DNA of 33,341 nucleotides from a bacterium (GTDB lineage Bacteria > Patescibacteriota > Patescibacteriia > JAHIZJ01), in contig JAUYLJ010000019.1 of the NCBI GenBank assembly GCA_030699685.1, forward strand, positions 1-33,341, given 5' to 3'. The translations under genes were made by a program, and so were the position numbers. The notes under the pieces were generated by a model, which was given only the letters and a program-made list of their open reading frames with translations, ran no database searches and was not told where the DNA came from. Shown here piece after piece: positions 9,813 through 17,159 of this stretch (positions are counted from its first letter, which is position 1; the number at the start of each line of letters is the position of its first letter).

Positions 9813-10499
9813 ATGGCGGAGCATGTGCCGCAGTTGATCATCCTGATGGGTCCTCCCGGATCCGGCAAAGGAACCCAGGCGGAAACGCTTCGCCAGGAAA
9901 CAGGAATGAACTATCTGGCCACAGGCGATGTGGTTCGCGAATTGATGGCTCGCGCGGCCACAGGCGATCCTATCGGCGCCGAGATGAAAGAGCGGTATGA
10001 CCGGGGTGAGCCTCAGCCGGATGACTTGATATTGAAAGCAGTCAAACAGAAACTTACCGAGCTGTCGCTGAAACGCGGGTTGATTTTTGACGCGTTCCCT
10101 TTGTCCCTCCCTCAAGCCGAGGGTCTCGAAAAACTTCGCGAGGATCTGGGATTGCCGGAGCCTGTGGCGGTAAGCATTGAAATAAGCGAGGAAGAGGTGA
10201 TCAAGAGGATAACCCTGAGAAAATTTTGCCCCAAGGACAATTCGGCCTACTATCCTCAATCTCCGACTTATGAATCCAACACCTGCGCTCAGTGTGGCGC
10301 TCAGCTGGTCAAAAGAGACGATGACACTGCCGAGGTGGTAAGCAAACGCTATCGTGAGTATGTGGGGAGGATCAAGTCGCTGGTGGAATACTACTCCGAA
10401 CATGGCCAGCTGATCGTCATAAACGGCGCGCAGTCAGTGGAAGCAGTCGGGGATGAAATCCGGTCCAAGCTTTCTCAATACGCTCAAAGCCGCAGATGA
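9813..10499 (+). CDS. adk: Adenylate kinase family protein with divergent AMP-binding motif
   Basis: LIILMGPPGSGKGTQAETL P-loop, YLATGDVVRE, LID Cys residues, RDDDTAEVVSKRYREY; located between secY and map. Confidence 0.93.
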   Translation: MAEHVPQLIILMGPPGSGKGTQAETLRQETGMNYLATGDVVRELMARAATGDPIGAEMKERYDRGEPQPDDLILKAVKQKLTELSLKRGLIFDAFPLSLPQAEGLEKLREDLGLPEPVAVSIEISEEEVIKRITLRKFCPKDNSAYYPQSPTYESNTCAQCGAQLVKRDDDTAEVVSKRYREYVGRIKSLVEYYSEHGQLIVINGAQSVEAVGDEIRSKLSQYAQSRR

Positions 10500-11245
10500 T
10501 TAAGAAAAAAACATCCGAAGAAATCGAGAAACTCCGTCGTGGCGGAGCGCTTCTGGCTCAGACCCTGTTTGAAGTAATAGCGGCGGCGAAGCCCGGGGTG
10601 ACCACGGCTGAACTTGACGCGTTGGCTGAAAAAAGTATTCTAGCCGGCGGCGCCCAGCCGTCTTTCAAAGGGTATCAAAATTTTCCCAAAACGCTTTGTA
10701 CTTCCATTAATGAGCAGGTGGTCCACGTCATACCTGACGAGAAAACAGTGTTGAAAGAAGGGGATATTATCGGCCTTGATCTGGGGCTATGGTACGAAGG
10801 CTTATGCACCGATATGGCGCGAACCATCCCGGTTGGAAACATCAGCGAAATAAGCCGGCGGCTAATTGAAGTGACTGACAAATCATTTGAAATCGGACTG
10901 GCTCAGGTGAAGCCCGGCAATCACGTTGGCGATATCGGTGCCGCTATTCAACAATACGTCGAAAAATTGGGCTACGGCGTGGTACGGACGCTCTTTGGCC
11001 ACGGAGTGGGATACAAGGTGCACGAAGATCCTTACGTGCCAAATTTCGGCCAGGCTGGCACCGGGCCAGAGCTCGCGCCCGGGCTGGTCATTGCTATTGA
11101 GCCGATGATTACCGTCGGGTCTCCGGAAGTACAGACCGCGGATGATGGTTGGGCGATATCGACCGTAGATGGATCCTTGGCGGCCCATCATGAGGATACG
11201 GTGGTGGTAACAGAGACCGGTGTCGAGGTATTAACCCGCAAATAA
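10496..11245 (+). CDS. map: Methionine aminopeptidase, type I
   Basis: SINEQVVHVIPDEK, LDLGLWYEGLCTDMARTIPVG, FGHGVGYKVHEDPYVPN, IAIEPMITVG, HHEDTVVVTETG. Confidence 0.97.
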   Translation: MIKKKTSEEIEKLRRGGALLAQTLFEVIAAAKPGVTTAELDALAEKSILAGGAQPSFKGYQNFPKTLCTSINEQVVHVIPDEKTVLKEGDIIGLDLGLWYEGLCTDMARTIPVGNISEISRRLIEVTDKSFEIGLAQVKPGNHVGDIGAAIQQYVEKLGYGVVRTLFGHGVGYKVHEDPYVPNFGQAGTGPELAPGLVIAIEPMITVGSPEVQTADDGWAISTVDGSLAAHHEDTVVVTETGVEVLTRK

Positions 11246-11674
11246 ATGGGCAAAGTGCTTGGAATTGATTTCGGACTGCGCCGCATCGGGGTAGCTGTTT
11301 CCGATCCGGAACGACGCTATGCGTTTGGACGGCCCACTATCACCGTGAGCGACTGGCGGCAGGCGATTGAAAAAATCGCCGCGCTTTGCCGTGAAGAAGA
11401 AGTTGCGCGGATCGTTGTTGGTTGGCCGAGGCCTTTGTCGGGAGGTGTGAGCCAGCCCGGTGGCGAACTTGATGACTTTATCCAGGCGCTGAGGGAAGCA
11501 TGCCAGAAGCCGGTCACCCGGGAAGATGAGCGCTTGAGCAGTCAGCTGGCAGATCAATACATGAGAGAGCGTCCCGGCAAGCAAAAGAAAGGCACGCGGG
11601 ACGAACTGGCGGCGAGGGAAATACTTCAGTCATATCTTGATCGTCATAACCACGGCACTCATGGGCGCGCTTGA
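11246..11674 (+). CDS. ruvX: Putative pre-16S rRNA nuclease YqgF/RuvX
   Basis: MGKVLGIDFGLRRIGVAVSDPERRYAFGRPTI...RIVVGWPRPLSG...VTREDERLSSQLAD. Confidence 0.93.
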   Translation: MGKVLGIDFGLRRIGVAVSDPERRYAFGRPTITVSDWRQAIEKIAALCREEEVARIVVGWPRPLSGGVSQPGGELDDFIQALREACQKPVTREDERLSSQLADQYMRERPGKQKKGTRDELAAREILQSYLDRHNHGTHGRA

Positions 11675-12770
11675 GTACATTGGAGCCTTTGGAGGCAGCT
11701 TTCTCCTGGCTTGGCTGCTGACCGCCTGGGTACGGCGCTTGGCGCTGAAAACGGGGATAGTCGATCGGCCGGACGCGGATCCAACGAGGAAAATCCATCG
11801 CCAACCCGTACCGGAGCTGGGCGGTTTGGCTATATTCCTGACCACGGCCGCGGGCGTCGGTTTTTTCTCTATCGTCAATGACCAGCTGCTGGGAGGATAT
11901 CTTCTGCCTAAACACTTGATTGGCGTGTTGCTGGCTGGCGCGGTTATCATGTTTGGCGGTTATTTAGACGATAGGTATCATCTGGGCGCGAGGCAACAAA
12001 TCCTTTTTCCAATCATTGCCGCCGCCATTGTCATTGTCAGCGGCATCAGCGTTGACTATATTTCAAATCCTTTTGGCGACGCGATCAGGCTTGATACCAT
12101 CCAGTTCACCGTGTTCACCTGGAATGACGCTCCATACTCGATCACCTTGTGGAGTGATTTCTTCGTCTTTGTCTGGCTGATGGGGATGATGTACACGACT
12201 AAGTTTCTCGACGGGCTTGACGGCTTAGCTATCGGCGTTGGCAGTATTGGCGCCCTGATTGTTTTTTTCCTCAGCCTGACCTTTGAAGTCGGCCAGCCGG
12301 AGACGGCACTTCTGGCATTACTTTTTGCCGGAGCCGGCATTGGTTTTCTGATGATGAATTTCAATCCGGCCAGAATTTTCCTGGGTGAAGGCGGTAGCGT
12401 GTTCGTTGGGTTCTGGCTGGGCGTGCTGGCCATCATCTCCGGAGCCAAGATTGCCACCGCTCTGCTCATTATGGGCATACCCATTCTGGACGTGATTTGG
12501 GTGATAGTCCGACGAGTGTTTTTCGAAAAAACGTCAGCCACCAGGGCTGACCGCAAGCACCTGCATTTCCGTTTGCTTGATATTGGTTTTTCCCAGCGCC
12601 AGGCGGTGGTATTTTTATATGTGTTAACCGCCACTTTTGGATTGACCAGCTTATTACTCACGGGCAAGGCCAAAGTAATGAGTTTGGTCGTGTTAGTGGC
12701 GGTGATGGTTGTGTTGGGCGCGGCGGTAGTGATGCAATATCGGAAGAGACGAGCGACAAATGACGAGTGA
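11637..12770 (+). CDS. Undecaprenyl-phosphate glycosyl-1-phosphate transferase (WecA/TagO/MraY family)
   Basis: RKIHRQPVPELGGLAIFL, MYTTKFLDGLDGLAIGVG, MNFNPARIFLGEGGSVFVGFWLG, RADRKHLHFRLLDIGFSQRQAV; start may be TTG 11637 or ATG 11661; overlaps ruvX. Confidence 0.92.
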   Translation: MIVITTALMGALEYIGAFGGSFLLAWLLTAWVRRLALKTGIVDRPDADPTRKIHRQPVPELGGLAIFLTTAAGVGFFSIVNDQLLGGYLLPKHLIGVLLAGAVIMFGGYLDDRYHLGARQQILFPIIAAAIVIVSGISVDYISNPFGDAIRLDTIQFTVFTWNDAPYSITLWSDFFVFVWLMGMMYTTKFLDGLDGLAIGVGSIGALIVFFLSLTFEVGQPETALLALLFAGAGIGFLMMNFNPARIFLGEGGSVFVGFWLGVLAIISGAKIATALLIMGIPILDVIWVIVRRVFFEKTSATRADRKHLHFRLLDIGFSQRQAVVFLYVLTATFGLTSLLLTGKAKVMSLVVLVAVMVVLGAAVVMQYRKRRATNDE

Positions 12771-12813
12771 CTTCTTTTACGCACTATAGCGTGGATATTT
12801 TTTACGGTTTCCG

Positions 12814-12842
12814 TTGACAATTCTTGCTGGCCGCTGTACACT
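12814..12842 (+). promoter_or_regulatory. Sigma70-like promoter for rplU
   Basis: TTGACA (12814-12819), 17 nt spacer, TACACT (12837-12842). Confidence 0.75.
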
Positions 12843-12872
12843 ATCGATTGTAATTAATAACGCAAATCAGCC

Positions 12873-13190
12873 ATGCTCGCAGTTATTCGCACAGGGGGCA
12901 AGCAATACGCGGTTCGTGAGAAAGACACAATCAAAGTGGAAAAAATCTCAGGAGACGAAGGGAAGAAAGTAACTTTTGACGACGTACTTTTCGCCACCGG
13001 TGAAGACGGATCCAATACTAAAGTTGGACAACCGAGGGTAGCAGGCGCCAAAGTTGAGGCTACAGTACTGGAACAAGGCCGGGCCAAAAAAGTCTCCATC
13101 ACCAAGTACAAATCCAAGACCCGTTATCACAAAGTGACTGGTCACCGCCAGCCTTACACGAAGATTGAAATAACGAAGATCAGCGCTTAA
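12873..13190 (+). CDS. rplU: 50S ribosomal protein L21 (bL21)
   Basis: MLAVIRTGGKQYAVREKDTIKVEKI...KKVSITKYKSKTRYHKVTGHRQPYTKIEI. Confidence 0.97.
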   Translation: MLAVIRTGGKQYAVREKDTIKVEKISGDEGKKVTFDDVLFATGEDGSNTKVGQPRVAGAKVEATVLEQGRAKKVSITKYKSKTRYHKVTGHRQPYTKIEITKISA

Positions 13191-13792
13191 GTTGCGCGTC
13201 GGCCTTTGAGAGAGTCGGCGAGCGTTACTTCGTCAGCGTAATCCAGGTCACCGCCCACGGGTAAGCCCCGTCCGAGACGAGTGACTGTTTTGACGTAAGG
13301 TGAGAGTACTTTTTTCAAATACACTGCCGTGGATTCTCCCTCTACGTCGGGATTGAGCGCTAAGATAACCTCAGTGAGCGGCGGCTGATTGTCTTGTACC
13401 CTGGCTACCAGCTGATCAATATTCAGGCGATCGGGAGTGATGCCGTCCACGGGATTGAGCACGCCTCCCAAGACAAAATAGCGGCCGGTGAACTCGCCGG
13501 TTCTTTCGACCAGGCCAATCTGCGGCGAATGCGCCACCACGCACAGGGTGGAGCTATTACGCTTGGTATCGCGGCAGATGGAGCATGGATCAAGCTCCGA
13601 AAAACGGAAGCAGCGGCCGCAGGTCTTGATGGTGTCGCGAAGGGTGTTGAGCGCCCGGATCAGTTTTTTTATCTCATCCCCCGGCTGTTGGACCAGGTGA
13701 TAGGCGAAACGTTCGGCTGTCTTGGGGCCGATGCCGGGAAGCTTGTTCAGCTCCTCGATCAGCTCGGCGATGGGTTGAGGGAAATCAGCCAT
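13187..13792 (-). CDS. recR: Recombination protein RecR
   Basis: LNKLPGIGPKTAERFAYHLV, CGRCFRFSELDPCSIC, YFVLGGVLNPVDGITPDRL, LALNPDVEGESTAVYL, TRLGRGLPVGGDLDYADEVTL. Confidence 0.97.
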   Translation of the reverse strand: MADFPQPIAELIEELNKLPGIGPKTAERFAYHLVQQPGDEIKKLIRALNTLRDTIKTCGRCFRFSELDPCSICRDTKRNSSTLCVVAHSPQIGLVERTGEFTGRYFVLGGVLNPVDGITPDRLNIDQLVARVQDNQPPLTEVILALNPDVEGESTAVYLKKVLSPYVKTVTRLGRGLPVGGDLDYADEVTLADSLKGRRAT

Positions 13793-14097
13793 CAGTCAGT
13801 GAGTCCGGGGATATTGAAGTTGCCGCTTGAGCGCATCTCCTCAGCGATCACTCGCTGAATTTTTTTATGTCCATCGTTCACGGCGTCGCGAAGGGCTGTT
13901 TCCAATTTGGCCTTGTCACCGGAATTCATCAGCTCGTCGCTGATTTCCACCCGTAGGACTTCCTGATTGCCGTCCATCAGTATCGAAACCCCGTCGTGTT
14001 CGGCGATGGCGGTTTTTTGAGCCAGTTGATTCTGCAGCTGCTTGGCTTTGTCGCGGAGGTCTTTGACTTGTTTGAGCTTGTTGAACATCGGGAACAA
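13792..14097 (-). CDS. ybaB: Nucleoid-associated protein YbaB/EbfC family
   Basis: MFNKLKQVKDLRDKAKQLQNQLAQ...EMRSSGNFNIPGL; directly upstream of recR on the minus strand. Confidence 0.9.
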   Translation of the reverse strand: MFPMFNKLKQVKDLRDKAKQLQNQLAQKTAIAEHDGVSILMDGNQEVLRVEISDELMNSGDKAKLETALRDAVNDGHKKIQRVIAEEMRSSGNFNIPGLTD

Positions 14098-14104
14098 ATA
14101 ATAA

Positions 14105-14196
14105 TTAACAAGTAAGAAGTAATAAATAAGAAGTATGGACTAAAGCTGATAAGAAAACCGGAAGTTGTCTATTATTGATTACTTCTTAATTGTTAA
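14105..14196. repeat. AT-rich long inverted repeat (element B) between ybaB and dnaB
   Basis: ttaacaagtaagaagtaat (14105-14123) versus reverse complement of 14178-14196 ttaacaattaagaagtaat: 18/19 match. Confidence 0.75.
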
Positions 14197-15656
14197 AAAG
14201 GGCTCTCTTCTTCGGAATACCGACTGCCGATATCATTTTCAAAGTTGACGCTGTGTTCGTTGAATCGCAGTTTGATGAGGCCGGTTGGACCGTTACGATG
14301 TTTCGCGATGTGCAGTTCAGCCAGGTTCAGCTCCTCAGGCTTAATATCTTCCTTGCGGTAGTTTCTGTCAACCGCTTTTCGGTAGATAAACATGACAACG
14401 TCGGCGTCTTGCTCGATCGAGCCCGACTCCCGAAGATGAGCCAGCTTCGGGATGGCCGGTTTGCTCATTTCTACGGCGCGTGAGAGCTGGGATAAGCCGA
14501 CGACGGGAATATTGAGTTCGCGGGCGATGGCCTTCAAGCCCCTGGTAATCTCAGCCACTTCCTGGACCCGATTGTCGCTGTTCTGGTTGCGGCCTTCCAT
14601 CAATTGGAGATAATCGACAATAATCATGTCGAGGCCATGTTCTGACTGGAGGCGCCGGGCTTTTGTCCTGATTTCCATAATATTCGCCGTGGCCGAATCA
14701 TCAATGTAGATTGAAGCTTCGGAGAGTTTGCCCATGGCGTGAGCGATGCTGGTAAAGTCGTTTTCCTCGCCTTGGTCAGACAGATGGCCGGTGCGGAATT
14801 TCCAGAGGCTGACCTTGGCATCGGCGCAGAGCATCCGGTCAATCAATTGTTCTTTAGACATTTCCAGGCTGAAGATGCCAATTGAGGCTTTGTGTTGGAT
14901 CGCCGCCTGACGTGCAAAGTCCAGCGCCAGAGAGGTTTTACCCACCGAGGGGCGGGCGGCCAGGATGATGAGGTCGGATTTTTGAAAACCGGCCAGCACG
15001 TTGTCGAGATCGGGAAATCCGGTCGGCAAACCTCGCAGCTTGCCGCTTTCGCGATGCAGCTCATCCATGCGGTCAAAGGCCTCGGTCAGCAGGTTCTTGA
15101 TTGACGAGAAATTTTGTTTGAGGAATTTCTGGGAAACGTTGAAAAGAGACTGCTCGGCCTTATCGAGCAGGACATCCAGGTCATCGTCCTCCTGATAGCC
15201 CATCTGGGCGATATCGCTGGCTGATCCAATCAACCGGCGCAGGGTAGCTTTTTTTTGGATGATCTTTGAATAGGAGACGACGTGACTGGAGGTGGGGACG
15301 GCATTTGCCAATGTGGTCAGATACGACCGGCTGCCGACACTTTCCAGTTGGTTGTTTTCTTCGAGTTTGTTGGCCAGGCTTAGGAGGTCGATCGGCTCGC
15401 GCTTATCATACAACCCTAGCATGGCTTCATAAATCATGCCGTGGATGTCCTTGTAGAAATCCTGGGGTGAAAGAATGTCCGCCACTTTAATGATCGCGTC
15501 TTTGTCAATCAGCAAGGAACCCAAGACCGCCTGCTCGGCTTCCAGGTTTTGCGGTGGCATTTTCTGCGGACTTGGCGCTCTTATGGCCATTTCGGCCATG
15601 GGTATTCCCGTCAATAATCGTCCTTCTATGGTAGCGAAAGCCGACGGTCCAGGCAA
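14193..15656 (-). CDS. dnaB: Replicative DNA helicase DnaB
   Basis: PPQNLEAEQAVLGSLLIDKDAI, LIILAARPSVGKTSLALDFARQAA, DMIIVDYLQLMEGRN, LSQLSRAVE; true start probably 15599 (MAEMAIRAPSPQKMPPQNLEAEQ). Confidence 0.97.
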   Translation of the reverse strand: MPGPSAFATIEGRLLTGIPMAEMAIRAPSPQKMPPQNLEAEQAVLGSLLIDKDAIIKVADILSPQDFYKDIHGMIYEAMLGLYDKREPIDLLSLANKLEENNQLESVGSRSYLTTLANAVPTSSHVVSYSKIIQKKATLRRLIGSASDIAQMGYQEDDDLDVLLDKAEQSLFNVSQKFLKQNFSSIKNLLTEAFDRMDELHRESGKLRGLPTGFPDLDNVLAGFQKSDLIILAARPSVGKTSLALDFARQAAIQHKASIGIFSLEMSKEQLIDRMLCADAKVSLWKFRTGHLSDQGEENDFTSIAHAMGKLSEASIYIDDSATANIMEIRTKARRLQSEHGLDMIIVDYLQLMEGRNQNSDNRVQEVAEITRGLKAIARELNIPVVGLSQLSRAVEMSKPAIPKLAHLRESGSIEQDADVVMFIYRKAVDRNYRKEDIKPEELNLAELHIAKHRNGPTGLIKLRFNEHSVNFENDIGSRYSEEESPF

Positions 15657-15728
15657 GGGGTCGGGAGAACACAGTTTTTCACCAGGTTACCCCCACGCTG
15701 TCACCTGACCCGGCGACCTGTGGCCGCT

Positions 15729-15756
15729 TGGCTCTCAAGGGAATGTGCGCTACAAT
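15729..15756 (+). promoter_or_regulatory. Sigma70-like promoter of the DnaQ-like gene, possibly leaderless
   Basis: TTGGCT (15729-15734), 16 nt, TACAAT (15751-15756), ATG at 15766. Confidence 0.5.
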
Positions 15757-15765
15757 GCACCGAGT

Positions 15766-16386
15766 ATGACCAATCAAGATTTTATCATTGTTGACGTGGA
15801 GACCACCGGGTTTCGTCCCGAGGAGGGTCACTGCGTGATTGAAATAGCGGCTGAGCTGTTGCGGGACGGCCGGGTGGCGCAGACTTTTCATTCGCTTGTG
15901 CTTTCAGAACAGCCATTGTCCGAAGAAGCGATTTCAATCCATGGGATCACGGAAGACTTGTTGCAAAAAGAGGGGAGACCTGCCAACGAAGTGTTTCCCG
16001 ACTTTGTGAAGTTTGCCGCCCAGATCCCGCTGATCGGTCACAACGTCGCTTTCGACCTTGGTTTTATCAATACTCACCTGAAACGCTTAAATTTGCAGGT
16101 GATGAATAATCTCATTATCGATACCGTTGAGTTGGCCCGGCGTCATCTGATCCTGCCCTCCTACAGCCTGGAGAAAGTCGCGGCCTATCTCAAAGTACCT
16201 CAACCATCCGCCCATAGGGCTGGGGTGGACGTGGCCGTGACCAGGCAGGTGTTCTTGAAGCTGAATGAACGGGCCAACGGCAACATATCGCCCACCACCG
16301 CGCCAAAGTCGGTGATTGATATTCCGGCGCCACGTTCGACTCTGAGGAATTTCAACACAAACAACGATCACCCCAGGCTGTTTTAG
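15766..16386 (+). CDS. DEDDh 3'-5' exonuclease, DNA polymerase III epsilon-like
   Basis: FIIVDVETTGFRPEEG, HGITEDLL, LIGHNVAFDLGFI, AHRAGVDVAVTRQVF. Confidence 0.92.
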   Translation: MTNQDFIIVDVETTGFRPEEGHCVIEIAAELLRDGRVAQTFHSLVLSEQPLSEEAISIHGITEDLLQKEGRPANEVFPDFVKFAAQIPLIGHNVAFDLGFINTHLKRLNLQVMNNLIIDTVELARRHLILPSYSLEKVAAYLKVPQPSAHRAGVDVAVTRQVFLKLNERANGNISPTTAPKSVIDIPAPRSTLRNFNTNNDHPRLF

Positions 16387-16391
16387 GCAAC

Positions 16392-16419
16392 TTGCCAAAA
16401 AATACTCAGAGTGTATGAT
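16392..16419 (+). promoter_or_regulatory. Possible promoter of the secreted-protein cassette
   Basis: TTGCCA (16392-16397), 16 nt, TATGAT (16414-16419). Confidence 0.35.
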
Positions 16420-16572
16420 ACCCCAAGGACGGCACCACCGCCCTATTTTCACATGCTTGACGAAGCGCTAAGAAAGTGGTCTGCTTGATGGTTGTGACGC
16501 TTGAATCGCTCGAAAAAGACCGCCCTTCGACAACTGAATACCCTGAAACACTCTAAAGAAAGGAGTGCTCTC

Positions 16573-17121
16573 GTGCGCAAGCCCACACTGTTCCTCCTCT
16601 CAATCCTTCTCCTCCTGGCGGCTGTCAAGCCCAGCCAGGCCGAGTGCGCTATCACCCAGCAGCAGCTGAGTGCTGGACACCAAACCGCTGTTTCCGACAC
16701 CTACGTCCTGCGTGGTGTGATCGGCGGGCCCGTCATCGGACCGATCGAGAACTTCAACTGGTATCTCCTCCAGGGTTTCTGGAGGCAGACTGATGAGACC
16801 ACCTCAGACGTGGCCATGAGCTCCAGCACCTACAGTCTGGCGATCTCACCTCCGTCTCCGAACCCGGCTCGCTCCGGCTCCGCGATTCACTTCACAGTGA
16901 CAGGAAGCGGCACGGACTCACAACCCGTCCAGATAGTCATCTACGATGTCTCCGGCCGGCGTATCCGCAATCTCGTCAATGGCCCTCTTCAGGCTGGACC
17001 ACACGAGATCACCTGGGACGGCAAGAACAACAAAGGTTATGGAGTCGAGTCCGGCGTCTACTACTGCCGGTACTCAAGCCAGGGAAAGACCCTGGTGAAA
17101 TCCCTCGTGGTTCTGAAGTAG
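16573..17121 (+). CDS. Secreted protein with FlgD-Ig-like / T9SS-type C-terminal sorting-like domain
   Basis: GTG start after an aaaggag SD; signal peptide RKPTLFLLSILLLLAAVKPSQA; C-terminal VQIVIYDVSGRRIRNLVNGPLQAGPHEITWDGKNNKGYGVESGVYYCRYSSQGKTLVKSLVVLK. Confidence 0.8.
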   Translation: MRKPTLFLLSILLLLAAVKPSQAECAITQQQLSAGHQTAVSDTYVLRGVIGGPVIGPIENFNWYLLQGFWRQTDETTSDVAMSSSTYSLAISPPSPNPARSGSAIHFTVTGSGTDSQPVQIVIYDVSGRRIRNLVNGPLQAGPHEITWDGKNNKGYGVESGVYYCRYSSQGKTLVKSLVVLK

Positions 17122-17159
17122 CCACCCCCTCCAATACACACAAGGAAAGGACCTACATC

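Noticed and set aside
12780-12812. Terminator or L21-leader-like structure before rplU
   Set aside because: Only 3-4-bp stems (cgc-actata-gcg, acgg-ttt-ccgt); not convincing without covariation.
12056-12841. 261-aa minus-strand ORF opposite the glycosyltransferase
   Set aside because: Mirror of a hydrophobic membrane protein; no domain, and the plus strand product is clearly conserved.
16350-16386. C-terminal NDHPRLF of the DnaQ-like protein as a clamp-binding motif
   Set aside because: Lacks the conserved Gln and is too short to claim.
16453-16488. 11-codon possible leader peptide upstream of the secreted cassette (MLDEALRKWSA)
   Set aside because: Too short, no SD of note and no attenuator-like hairpin pair; cannot be supported.
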